From Paramacrobiotus metropolitanus (Eukaryota; Tardigrada; Eutardigrada; Parachela; Macrobiotidae): a stretch of DNA of 64,000 bases. Positions 33,501 to 46,231 of this stretch are shown piece by piece (the first letter of the stretch is position 1; every line of letters starts with the position of its first letter). The notes below the pieces were generated by a model, which saw nothing but the letters and a program-made list of their open reading frames with translations, was not told the origin of the DNA and ran no database searches. The position numbers were made by a program, and so were the translations under genes. The stretch spans positions 682,001 through 746,000 of the forward strand of contig NW_026570239.1 of NCBI RefSeq assembly GCF_019649055.1, given 5' to 3'.

Positions 33501-36500
33501 TATATTCACCTTGCCAAATTGTCTTCCGTATGTCAATTTGTCAAAAATCATTCAAACTGGCAGCCAACTAGGCATGTTCGTCTAGCTTCCTTTCTAGATG
33601 ATTACTCTAAATCCTTCCAAAAAACTACTGCTTCGGAAGAAAAATCAGCTTGTCTCAATAAGCAAAAGTCGATTTTTGCAGATTTTGCGAAACATCCGGA
33701 TGTTTGGAAATCATTGGTGCAATCATTGGTGTTTTTCGAACATCAGTAAAAAACGACTGTCACTCTAAATAGATACCTGCTAGAACTAGAAGAAAAGTCA
33801 TTTATAACAAGAAGGAAATTTTGTTTCTACCTTGTCATTTTGTCCTCCGTATGTCAATTTGTCGAAAGTTTTTCAAACTGGCAGCCAACTAGCAGTTATC
33901 GTTTGACCTTGTCTCCAGATGATTACCTTGAATCATAAGACAAAACTACCGCCTTCAGAAGAAAAATGGGTCATTTCCAACAAAAAAAATTTTGTATTCA
34001 CCTTGCCAAACTGTCATCCGTAAATCATTTTGTCAAAAATCATTCAAACTGGCAGCCAACTAGGCATGTTCGTCTGGCTTCCTTTCTAGATGATTACTCT
34101 AAATCCTTCCGAAAAAACTACTGCTTCGGAAGAAAAACCAGCTTGTCTTAATAAGCAAAAGGCGATTTTTGCAGATTTTGCGAAACATCCGGATGTTTGG
34201 AAATCATTGGTGTAATCATTCGTGTTTTCCGAACATCAGTTAAGAAACGACTGTCGCTCTAAAGAGAAACCTGTTATGGCTAGAAGAAAAGTCATTTATA
34301 ACAAAAAAGGAAATTTTGTTTCTACCTTGTCAATTTGTACTCCGTATGTCAATTTGTTAAAAGTCTTACAAACTGGCAGCCAACCAGGAGTTATCGTTTG
34401 ACCTTGTCTCCAGATGATTACCTTGAATCATACGACAAAACTACCGCCTTCAGAAGAAAAATAGGTCATTTCCAACAAAAAAAATTTTGTATTCACCTTG
34501 CCAAACTGTCATCCGTAAATCAATTTGTCAAAAATCATTCAAACTGGCAGCCAACTAGGCATGTTCGTCTGGCTTCCTTTCTAGATGATTACTTTAAATC
34601 CCTCCGAAAAAACTACTGCTTCGGAAGAAAAATCAGCTTGTCTCAATAAGCAAAAGGCGATTTTTGCAGATTTTGCGAAACATCCGGATGTTTGGAAATC
34701 ATTGGTGTGTCATTGTTGTTTTCCGAACATCAGTAAAAAACGACTGGCACTCTAAATAGATACCTGCTAGAACTAGAAGAAAGGTCATTTATAACAAAAA
34801 AGGAATTTTTGTTTCTACCTTGTCAGTTTGTCATCCTTATGTAATTTGTCAAAAGGCCTTAAAACTGGCAGCCAACCAGGAGTTACCGTTCGACCCTCTC
34901 TCCAGATGATTTATTTGAATCATAAGACAAATCTACCGCCTTCAGAAAAAAAATGGGTTATTTCCAACAAAAAAAAATTTTGTATTCACCTTCCCAAACT
35001 GTCATCCGTATATCAATTTGTCAAAAGTCATTCAGACTGGCAGCCAACTAGGCATGTTGGTCTGGCTTCCCTTCTAGATGATTACTGTAAATTCTTCAGA
35101 AAAAACTACTGCTTCGGAAGAAAAATCAGCTTGTCTCTATAAGCAAAAGGCGATTTTTGCAGATTTTGCGAAACATCCGGATGCTTGGAAAACATTGGTG
35201 TAATCATTCGTGTTTTCCGAACATTAGTAAAGAAACGACTGTCGCTCTAAATAAATACCTGTTAGGGCTAGAAGAAAAGTCATTTATAACAAAAAAGGCA
35301 ATTTTGTTTCTACCTTGTCAATTTGTCCTCCGTATGTCAATTTGTCGAAAGTTATTCAAACTGGCAGCCAACCAGCAATTATTGTTTGACCCTCTCTCCA
35401 GATGATTTACTTGAATCATAAGACAAATCTACCACCTTCAGAAGAAAAATCGGTCATTTCCAACAAAAAAAAATTTTGTATTCACCATGTCAAACAGTCA
35501 TCCGTATATCAATTTGTCAAATGGCATAAAATTGGCAGCCAACCAGGAGTTACCGTTTGACCCTCTCTCCAGATGATTTACTTGAATCATAAGACAAATC
35601 TACCACCTTCAGAAGAAAAATCAGTCATTCTCAACAAAAACAAAATTTTGTATTCACCTTGCCAAATTGTCATCCGTATGTCAATTTGTCAAAAGTCATT
35701 CAAACTGGCAGCCAACTAGGCATGTTGGTCTGGCTTCATTTCTAGATGATTACTCTAAATCCTTCAAAAAATACTACTGCTTCGGAAGAAAAATCAGCTT
35801 GTCTCAATAAGCAAAAGGCGATTTTTGCAGATTTTGCGAAACATCCGGATGTTTGGAAATCATTGGTGTAATCATTGGTGTTTTCCGAACATCAGTAAAA
35901 AACGACTGTCACTCTAAATATATACCTGCTAGAACTAGAAGAAAAGTCATTTATAACAAAAGGAAATTTTTGTTTCTACCTTGTCAATTTGTCATCCTTA
36001 TGTCAATTTGTCGAAAGTTTTCAAATTACAGCCAACCAGCAATTATTGTTTGAGCTTCTCCAGATGATTACCTTGAATCATAAGACAAATCTACCGCCTT
36101 CAGAAGAATAATGGGTCATTTCTAACAAAAAAAAATTTTGTATTCACCTTGCCAAACTGTCATCAGTATATCATTTGTCAAAAGTCATTCAAACTGGCAG
36201 CCAACTAGGCATGTTGGTCTGGCTTCCCTTCTAGATGATTATTCTAAATCCTTAAAAAAAAACTACTGCTTCGGGAGAATAGTCAGCTTGTCTCAATGAG
36301 CAGAAGGCGATTATTGCAGATTTTGCGAAACATCCGGATGCTTGGAAATCATTGGTGTTTTCCGAACATCAGTAAAAAACGACTGTCACTCTAAATAGAT
36401 AATTGCTAGAGCTAGAAGAAAAGTCATTTATTACAAAAAAGGAAATTTTGTTTCTACCTTGTCAGTTTGTCCTCTGTATGTCAATTTGTCTAAAGTTTTT

Positions 36501-39500
36501 CAAACTTTCAGCCAACCAGCAATTATTGTTTGACCTTCACTCCAGATGATTACCTTGAATCGTAAGACAAAACTACCGCTTTCAGAAGAAAAATGGGTCA
36601 TTTCCAAAAAAAAAATTTTGTATTCACCTTGCCAAATTGTCATTCGTATGTCAATTTGTCAAAAGTCATTCAAACTGGCAGCCAACTAGGCATGTTCGTC
36701 TGGCTTCCCTTTTAGATGATTACTCTAAATCCTTCCGAAAAACTACTGCTTCGGAAGAAAAATCAGCTTGTCTCGATAAGCAAAAGGCGATTTTTGCAGA
36801 TCTTGCGAAACATCCGGATGTATGGAAATCATTGGTGTAATCATTGGTGTTTTCCGAACATCAGTAAAAACGACTGTCACTCTAAATAGATAATCGCTAG
36901 AGCTAGAAGAAAAGTCATTTACTACAAAAGGAAATTTTGTTTCTACCTTGTCAATTTGTCCTCCGTATGTCAATTTCTCGAAAGTTTTTCAAACTTTCAG
37001 CCAACAATTATTGTTTGACCTTCTCTCAGATGATTACCTTGAATGATAAGACAAAACTACCGCTTTCAGAAGAAAAATGGGTCTTTTCCAACAAAAAAAA
37101 TTTTGTATTCACCTTGCCAAATTGTCATCCGTATGTCAATTTGTCAAAAGTCATTCAAACTGGCAGCCAACTAGGCATGTTCGTCTGGCTTCCTTCTAGA
37201 TGATTACTCTAAATCCTTCCGAAAAAACTACTGCTTCGGAAGAAAATCAGCTTGTCTCGGTAAGCAAAAGCGATTTTTGCAGATCTTGCGAAACATCCGG
37301 ATGTATGGAAATCATTGGTGTAATCATTGGTGTTTTCCGAACATCAGTAAAAAACGACTGTCACTCTAAATAGATAATCGCTAGAGCTAGAAGAAAAGTC
37401 ATTTATTACAAAAAGGAAATTTTGTTTCTACCTTGTCAATTTGTCCTCTGTATGTCAATTTCTCGAAAGTTTTCAAACTTTCAGCCAACCAGCAAATATT
37501 GTTTGACCTTCTCTCCAGATGATTACCTTGAATGATAAGACAAAACTACCGCTTTCAGAAGAAAAATGGGTCTTTCCAACAAAAAAATTTTGTATTCACC
37601 TTGCCAAATTGTCATCCGTATGTCAATTTGTCAAAAGTCATTCAAACTGGCAGCCAACTAGACATGTTCGTCTGGCTTCCCTTCTAGATGATTACCCTAA
37701 ATCCTTCAGAAAAAACTAGTGATTCGGAAGAAGATTCAGATTGACTCAATAAGCAGAAGGCAATTTTTGCAGATTTTGCGAAACATCCGGATGTATGGAA
37801 ATCATTGGTGTAATCATTGGTGTTTTCCGAACATCAGTAAAAAACGACTGTCACTCTAAATAGATAATTGCTAGAGCTAGAAGAAAAGTCATTTATTACA
37901 AAAAAGGAAATTTTGTTTTTACCTTGTCAATTTGTCCTCTGTATGTCAATTTGTCGAAAGTTTTTCAAACTTTCAGCCAACCAGCAATTATTGTTTGACC
38001 TTCTCTCCAGATGATTACCTTGAATCGTAAGACAAAACTACCGCTTCCAGAAGAAAAATGGGTCATTTCCAACAAAAAAAAATTTTGTATTCACCTTGCC
38101 AAATTGTCATCCGTATGTCAATTTGTCAAAAGTCATTCAAACTGGCAGCCAACTAGACATGTTCGTCTGGCTTCCCTTCTAGATGATTACCCTAAATCCT
38201 TCAGAAAAAACTAGTGATTCGGAAGAAGATTCAGAATGACTCAATAAGCAGAAGGCAATTTTTGCAGATTTTGCGAAACATCCGGATGTATGGAAATCAT
38301 TGGTGTAATCATTAGTGTTTTCCGAACATCAGTAAAAAACGACTGTCACTCTAAATAGATAATTGCTAGAGCTAGAAGAAAAGTCATTTATTACAAAAAA
38401 GGAAATTTTGTTTTTACCTTGTCAATTTGTCCTCTGTATGTCAATTTGTCGAAAGTTTTTCAAACTTTCAGCCAACCAGCAATTATTGTTTGACCTTCTC
38501 TCCAGATGATTACCTTGAATCGTAAGACAAAACTACCGCCTCCAGAAGAAAAATGGGTCATTTCTAACAAAAACAAAATTTTATATTCACCTTGCCAAAT
38601 TGTCTTCCGTATGTCAATTTGTCAAAAATCATTCAAACTGGCAGCCAACTAGGCATGTTCGTCTGGCTTCCCTTCTAGATGATTACTCTAAATCCTTCCG
38701 AAAAAACTACTGCTTTGGAAGAAAAATCAGCTTGTCTCGATAAGCAAAAAGCGATGTTTGCAGATCTTGCGAAACATCCGGATGTATGGAAATCATTGGT
38801 GTAATCATTGGTGTTTTCCGAACATCAGTAAAAAACGACTGTCACTCTAAATAGATAATCGCTAGAGCTAGAAGAAAAGTCATTTATTACAAAAAAGGAA
38901 ATTTTGTTTCTACCTTGTCAATTTGTCCTCCGTATGTCAATTTCTCGAAAGTTTTTCAAACTTTCAGCCAACCAGCAAATATTGTTTTACCTTCTCTCCA
39001 GATGATTACCTTGAATGATAAGACAAAACTACCGCTTTCAGAAGAAAAATGGGTCTTTTCCAACAAAAAAAAATTTTGTATTCACCTTGCCAAATTGTCA
39101 TCCGTATGTCAATTTGTCAAAAGTCATTCAAACTGGCAGCCAACTAGACATGTTCGTCTGGCTTCCCTTCTAGATGATTACCCTAAATCCTTCAGAAAAA
39201 ACTAGTGATTCGGAAGAAGATTCAGAATGACTCAATAAGCAGAAGGCAATTTTTGCAGATTTTGCGAAAAATCCGGATGTATGGAAACCATTGGTGTAAT
39301 CATTGGTGTTTTCCGAACATCAGTAAAAAACGACTGTCACTCTAAATAGATAAATGCTAGAGCTGAAGAAAAGTCATTTATTACAAAAGGAAATTTTGTT
39401 TCTACCTTGTCAATTTGTCCTCTGTATGTCGAATTTGTCGAAAGTTTTCAAACTTTCAGCCAACCAGCAATTATTGTTTGACCTTCTCTCCAGATGATTA

Positions 39501-42500
39501 CCTTGAATCGTAAGACAAAACTACCGCCTCCAGAAGAAAAATGGGTCTTTCCAACAAAAAAAATTTGTATTCACCTTGCCAAATTGTCATCCGTATGTCA
39601 ATTTGTCAAAATCATTCAAACTGGCAGCCAACTAGGCATGTTCGTCTGGCTTCCTTCTAGATGATTACTCTAAATCCTTCCGAAAAAACTACTGCTTCGG
39701 AAGAAAAATCAGCTTGTCTCGATAAGCAAAAAGCGATGTTTGCAGATCTTGCGAAACATCCGGATGTATGGAAATCATTGGTGTAATCATTGGTGTTTTC
39801 CGAACATCAGTAAAAAACGACTGTCACTCTAAATAGATAATCGCTAGAGCTAGAAGAAAAGTCATTTATTACAACAAAGGAAATTTTGTTTCTACCTTGT
39901 CAATTTGTCCTCCGTATGTCAATTTCTCGAAAGTTTTTCAAACTTTCAGCCAACCAGCAAATATTGTTTTACCTTCTCTCCAGATGATTACCTTGAATGA
40001 TAAGACAAAACTACCGCTTTCAGAAGAAAAATGGGTCTTTTCAACAAAAAAAAAATTTTGTATTCACCTTGCCAAATTGTCATCCGTATGTCAATTTGTC
40101 AAAAGTCATTCAAACTGGCAGCCAACTAGACATGTCTGGCTTCCTTCTAGATGATTACCCTAAATCCTTCAGAAAAACTAGTGATTCGGAAGAAGATTCA
40201 GAATGACTCAATAAGCAGAAGGCAATTTTGCAGATTTTGCGAAACATCCGGATGTATGGAAACCATTGGTGTAATCATTGGTGTTTTCCGAACATCAGTA
40301 AAAAACGACTGTCACTCTAAATAGATAAATGCTAGAGCTAGAAGAAAAGTCATTTATTACAAAAAAGGAAATTTTGTTTCTACCTTGTCAATTTGTCCTC
40401 TGTATGTCAATTTGTCGAAAGTTTTTCAAACTTTCAGCCAACCAGCAATTATTGTTTGACCTTCTCTCCAGATGATTACCTTGAATCGTAAGACAAAACT
40501 ACCGCCTCCAGAAGAAAAATGGGTCTTTCCAACAAAAAAAAATTTTGTATTCACCTTGCCAAATTGTCATCCGTATGTCAATTTGTCAAAAGTCATTCAA
40601 ACTGGCAGCCAACTAGGCATGTTCGTCTGGCTTCCCTTCTAGATGATTACTCCAAATCCTTCCGAAAAAACTACTGCTTCGGAAGAAAAATCAGCTTGTC
40701 TCGATAAGCAAAAAGCGATGTTTGCAGATCTTGCGAAACATCCGGATGTATGGAAATCATTGGTGTAATCATTGGTGTTTTCCGAACATCAGTAAAAAAC
40801 GACTGTCACTCTAAATAGATAATCGCTAGAGCTAGAAGAAAAGTCATTTTTTACAAAAAAGGAAATTTTGTTTCTACCTTGTCAATTTGTCCTCCGTATG
40901 TCAATTTGTCGAAAGTTTTCAAACTTTCAGCCAACCAGCAAATATTGTTTTACCTTCTCTCAGATGATTACCTTGAATGATAAGACAAAACTACCGCTTT
41001 CCAGAAGAAAAATGGGTCTTTTCCAACAAAAAAAATTTTGTATTCACCTTGCCAAATTGTCATCCGTATGTCAATTTGTCAAAAGTCATTCAAACTGGCA
41101 GCCAACTAGACATGTTCGTCTGGCTTCCTTCTAGATGATTACCTAAATCCTTCAGAAAAAACTAGTGATTCGGAAGAAGATTCAGAATGACTCAATAAGC
41201 AGAAGGCAATTTTTGCAGATTTTGCGAAAAATCCGGATGTATGGAAACCATTGGTGTAATCATTGGTGTTTTCCGAACATCAGTAAAAAACGACTGTCAC
41301 TCTAAATAGATAATTGCTAGAGCTAGAAGAAAAGTCATTTATTACAAAAAAGGAAATTTTGTTTCTACCTTGTCAATTTGTCCTCTGTATGTCAATTTGT
41401 CGAAAGTTTTTCAAACTTTCAGCCAACCAGCAATTATTGTTTGACCTTCTCTCCAGATAATTACCTTGAATCGTAAGACAAAACTACCGCCTCCAGAAGA
41501 AAAATGGGTCTTTCCAACAAAAAAAAATTTTGTATTCACCTTGCCAAATTGTCATCCGTATGTCAATTTGTCAAAAGTCATTCAAACTGGCAGCCAACCA
41601 GGCATGTTCGTCTGGCTTCCTTCTAGATGATTACTCCAAATCCTTCCGAAAAACTACTGCTTCGGAAGAAAAATCAGCTTGTCTCGATAAGCAAAAGCGA
41701 TTTTTGCAGATCTTGCGAAACATCCGGATGTATGGAAATCATTGGTGTAATCATTGGTGTTTTCCGAACATCAGTAAAAAACGACTGTCACTCTAAATAG
41801 ATAATCGCTAGAGCTAGAAGAAAAGTCATTTATTACAAAAAAAGGAAATTTTGTTTCTACCTTGTCAATTTGTCCTCCGTATGTCAATTTGTCGAAAGTT
41901 TTTCAAACTTTCAGCCAACCAGCAATTATTGTTTGACCTTCTCTCCAGATTACTACCTTGAATCGTAAGACAAAACTACCGCCTCCAGAAGAAAAATGGG
42001 TCATTTCAACAAAAAAACATTTTGTATTCACCTTGCCAAATTGTCATCCGTATGTCAATTTGTCAAAAGTCATTCAAACTGGCAGCCAACTAGACATGTT
42101 CGTCTGGCTTCCCTTCTAGATGATTACCCTAAATCCTTCAGAAAAACTAGTGATTCGGAAGAAGATTCAGAATGACTCAATAAGCAGAAGGCAATTTTGC
42201 AGATTTTGCGAAACATCCGGATGTATGGAAATCATTGGTGTAATCATTGGTGTTTTCCGAACATCAGTAAAAACGACTGTCACTCTAAATAGATAATTGC
42301 TAGAGCTAGAAGAAAAGTCATTTATTACAAAAAAAGGAAATTTTGTTTCTACCTTGTCAATTTGTCCTCCGTATGTCAATTTCTCGAAAGTTTTTCAAAC
42401 TTTCAGCCAACCAGCAAATATTGTTTACCTTCTCTCCAGATGATTACCTTGAATGATAAGACAAAACTACCGCTTTCAGAATAAAAATGGGTCATTTCCA

Positions 42501-44391
42501 ACAAAAAAATTTTGTATTCACCTTGCCTAATTGTCATCCGTATGTCAATTTGTCAAAAGTCATTCAAACTGGCAGCAAACTAGACATGTTCGTCTGGCTT
42601 CCCTTCTAGATGATTACCTAAATCCTTCAGAAAAAACTGCTTCGGAAGAAGAATTCAGATTGACTCAATAAGCAGAAGGCAATTTTGCAGATTTTGCGAA
42701 ACATCCGGATGTATGGAAATCATTGGTGTAATCATTGGTGTTTTCCGAACATCAGTAAAAAACGACTGTCACTCTAAATAGATAATTGCAAGAGCTAGAA
42801 GAAAAGTCATTTATTACAAACAAAATTTTGTTTCTACCTTGTCAATTTGTCCTCTGTATGTCAATTTGTCGAAAGTTTTTCAAACTTTCAGCCAACCAGC
42901 AATTATTGTTTGACCTTCTCTCCAGATGAATACCTTGAATCGTAAGACAAAACTACCGCCTTCAGAAGAAAAATGGGTCATTTCCAAACCAAAAAAAAAT
43001 TTGTATTCACCTTGCCAAATTGTCATCCGTATGTCAATTTGTCAAAAGTCATTCAAACTGGCAGCCAACTAGGCATGTTCGTCTGGCTTTCCTTCTAGCT
43101 GATTACTCTAAATCCTTCCGAAAAAACTACTGCTTCGGAAGAAGATTCAGATTGACTCAATAAGCAGAAGGCAATTTTTGCAGATTTTGCGAAACATCCG
43201 GATGTATGGAAATCATTGGTGTAATCATTGGTGTTTTCCGAACATCAGTAAAAACGACTGTCACTCTAAATAGATAATTGCTAGAGCTAGAAGAAAAGTC
43301 ATATATTACAAAAAGGAAATTTTGTTTCTACCTTGTCAATTTGTCCTCCGTATGTCAATTTGTCGAAAGTTTTTCAAACTTTCAGCCAACCAGCAATTAT
43401 TGTTTGACCTTCTCTCCAGATGATTACCTTGAATCATAAGACAAAACTACCGCCTTTAGAAGAAAAACTGGTCATTTCAACAAAAAAAATTTTGTATTCA
43501 CCTTGCCAAATTGTCATCCGTATGTCAATTTGTCAAAAGTCAGTCAAACATGCAGCCAACTAGACATGTTCGTCTGGCTTCCCTACTAGATGATTACTCT
43601 AAATCCTTCAGAAAAACTAGTGATTCGGAAGACGAATCAGCTTGACTCAATAAGCAGAAGGCAATTTTGGAGATTTTGCGAAACATCCGGATGCTCTTAT
43701 ATCGTTGGTGTTTTCCGAACATCAGTAAAAACGACTGTCATTCTAAATAGATACCTGCTAGAACTAGAAGAAAAGTCATTTGTAACAAAAAAGGAAATTT
43801 TGTTTCTACCTTGTCAATTTGTCCTCCGTATGTCAATTTGTCGAAAGTTTTTGAAACTGGCAGCCAACCAGCAATTATTGTTTGACCTTCTCTCCAGATG
43901 ATTACCTTGAATCATAAGACAAAACTACCGCTTCAGAAGAAAAATCGGTAATTTCAACAAAAAAACAAAACTTTGTATCCACCTTGTCAATTTTCATCCG
44001 TATGTCATACTGTCCAAAATTTTTCAACCTGGGAGCCAACCAGGTATTATCGTTTGACTTCCTTTTAGATGATTACTCTTAATCTTTCAGGCAAAACTAC
44101 CGCTTAACAAGAAAAATCAGCCTGTATCGATAAGCAGAAGGCGATTGTTGTGAATTTGCGAAACTTCCGGATGTTTGAAATTATTGTTGTAATCATCCGT
44201 ATTTTCCGAACATCAGAAAAAACAACTCTCACTCTAAATAGAGACCTGTCAGAGCCAGAAAAATAGTCATTCCCAACAAAAGACAAAATTTTGTATAACT
44301 CTTGTCAGTTTGTCCTCCGTATGTCAATTTGTCAAAAGTCTTTCAATCTGGCAGCAAACCTGGCATTATGGTTTGACCTTCTCTAGATGAT
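24517..44391 (+). repeat. Satellite array block 2
   Basis: About 40 tandem units continue block 1 in the same orientation. From about 24.6 to 30 kb, units alternate in a higher-order pattern, with an extra ~172 bp segment tagged CAAACAGTCATCCGTATATC at 26086, 27742 and 29392. From about 36.4 to 43.8 kb a distinct subfamily dominates: GATAATTGCTAGAGCTAG, CATTTATTAC, CGGATGTATGG, and alternating units with ACTAGTGATTCGGAAGAAGATTCAGA. The last units (43.8-44.39 kb) are more diverged, as at an edge. No protein-coding content is supported. Confidence 0.95.
26086..29392 (+). repeat. Higher-order repeat, period ~1.65 kb
   Basis: The diagnostic segment CAAACAGTCATCCGTATATC plus AAAAGGCATAAAATTGGCAGCC recurs at intervals of 1656 and 1650 bp. 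This equals three ~494 bp units plus one ~172 bp part. Another copy of the same segment lies at about 19235, before the retrotransposon. Confidence 0.7.
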
Positions 44392-45535
44392 TAGCCAAAC
44401 AATAGTGCGTGGTTGGCTGCCAGTTTGAAAGACTTTTGACAAAATTGACATACGGATTACAAATGGAGAAGGTAGATACAAAATTTCGTTTTTTGTTGGC
44501 AATGACTATTCTCCAGCTCTGAGTTTTTTTAGAGTGACATCCGTTTCTTTCCTGATGTTCGGAAAACGCGACTGATTACAACAATGATTTCCAAACATCC
44601 GGATGTTTCGCAAAATTTACAAGAATGGCATTCTGCGTAATGAGACAGGCTGATTGTTTTTCTGAGGCAGTAGTTTTGTCTGGAGGATTTAGAGTCATCT
44701 GAGGAAGCAAAACGATAATTCCTGGTTGACTGCCAGTTTGAAAACTTTCGACAAATTGACATACGGATGACAAATTGACAAGGTGGATACAAAATTTGGT
44801 TTTGTTGGGAATGACTGTTTTTCAGTTCTGACAGGTTACTATTTATATTGACAGTGTTTTCTTTCCTGACATTCGGAAACGCGAATAATTACAACAGTGA
44901 TTTCCAAACATCAGGGTGTTTCGCAAAATCTGCAACAATCGCCTTCTTCTTAATGAGACAGGCTGATTTTTCTTTTGAAGCAGTAGTTTTGTCTGAAGGA
45001 TTTAGAGTAATCATTTAGAGATGAAGCCAATCGATAATTGCTCATTGGCTGTTAGTTTGAAAAATTTCTGTCAAATTGATATACGGACGACATATCGACA
45101 AGGTAGATAGAAAATTTCTGCTTTTGTTGGGAATGACTGATTTTTCTTCTGAAGCGGTAGTTATGCCTAACTGATTTAAGGTATTCAGATTCGTTTTTTG
45201 TGCCTAATCGTCTAGCCCACCGATAAAACGCATTTGAATGAATTTTTCTGACTGTGAAGCTTCAAAACATACTATCAAAGTTGGATCCAAAATAATGAAC
45301 CGACGGAATGTACTAATCTAGCTCAAAGTCTTGTAATCTGGAACAGTATATTCTTTTGTGCAATTAAAGCACCGTGAGATCACGAATTGAATAGCTATTC
45401 CTGTTCTTCCTTTTACAAATCCTGGCGGTTAAAACGTTAGACCTACAATTTGTTATGTTGTAGTTCCGATAACGAACACCAGCCGTTACTTGATTAACAA
45501 GTTTCTTGTAAAACTTGTAGAATTTCTTATACTGT
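30380..45535 (+). repeat. Segmental duplication, copy 1
   Basis: It matches 51815-61096 unit by unit with a near-constant offset of about 21.43 kb up to about 37.05 kb, and again from about 42.96 kb to 45.535 kb. Unit-specific variants are shared in the same order (ACCATGTCAA at 31850, CCGTATAAC at 32535, GTCATTTTGTCC at 33835, CCGTAAATCATTTTG at 34020, ATTGTCATTCG at 36640). About 5.9 kb (12 units, 37.05-42.96 kb) is present only in this copy. Differences in the matched parts are mainly single-base changes in A/T/C runs; one unit (32.8-33.3 kb) differs more. Confidence 0.75.
44392..45191 (-). repeat. Inverted satellite units at the gene-island edge
   Basis: From the junction at about 44391 the satellite reads in reverse complement: GGTTGGCTGCCAGTTTGAAAGACTTTTGAC, then TGATGTTCGGAAAACGC, CCAAACATCCGGATGTTTCGC, AATGAGACAGGCTGATT. 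About one and a half diverged units are present. A second copy with the same breakpoint is at 59932-60750. Confidence 0.85.
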
Positions 45536-46231
45536 TTTCAGTTCATACGCTTATGATTTGATTTGCGAGATAGAACGTAATGACTACTGAACTCACGAAA
45601 ACTTCCTAACTGGTGCCTTTCTTGAGTAAGAATTGACCGATTTAACTTTTCTTCTGAGCAGAATAGAATCAAATAAAACCTGTGAAGCGGTCGTCCATTA
45701 AGCCTGCGAAATAATTACAAACCCACGCCGAATTCAAAGGCTGCCCGGAGTAGATCCCATCCAAAACTTTTACGTAAAATTTTAAAAACAGTAACACTGG
45801 GTCACTATATAATTTGAAATTCGGTAACGAGAGGATTTGTTAGAGAGATGCCAATATATCCCCTTTGAATTTTGAGTTTTGCCCTACCGTCCACTTAAAG
45901 CCAGCCAAAGCTGCTTCACGAGAAGTGCTCCTAGAGTAACGAAAATGGGGCTAAATTAGGTTGAGCTGCCGAGCCAACATTTATTTACGTATACTGCAAG
46001 AAAATTTATTCAGCATAAATACTCCTCATTGAAATGGGCGTGCACAACACATTCATACCGTAGCTACAAAATGATTTCGTGCATGAATCCATTGGCAGCA
46101 ACCCTAACAGAATACAGAGCAAGAAAACAAAGCTGCCATTGTTGATTAGCCAGACGTCATTTCCCGGGTTCCACATTGTTGTTTATTTAGATATGATTTT
46201 CATATTACCCAAACGTTCAACTTTATCCGGC
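45192..46231. other. Gene-island flank homologous to 5980-7454
   Basis: Non-coding sequence collinear with the spacer beside genes A and B, running into the terminal exon of gene C. It lacks the 77 bp palindrome of the other copy. I see no conserved open frame. A truncated, nearly identical copy of its first ~345 bp is at 60751-61096. Confidence 0.65.
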
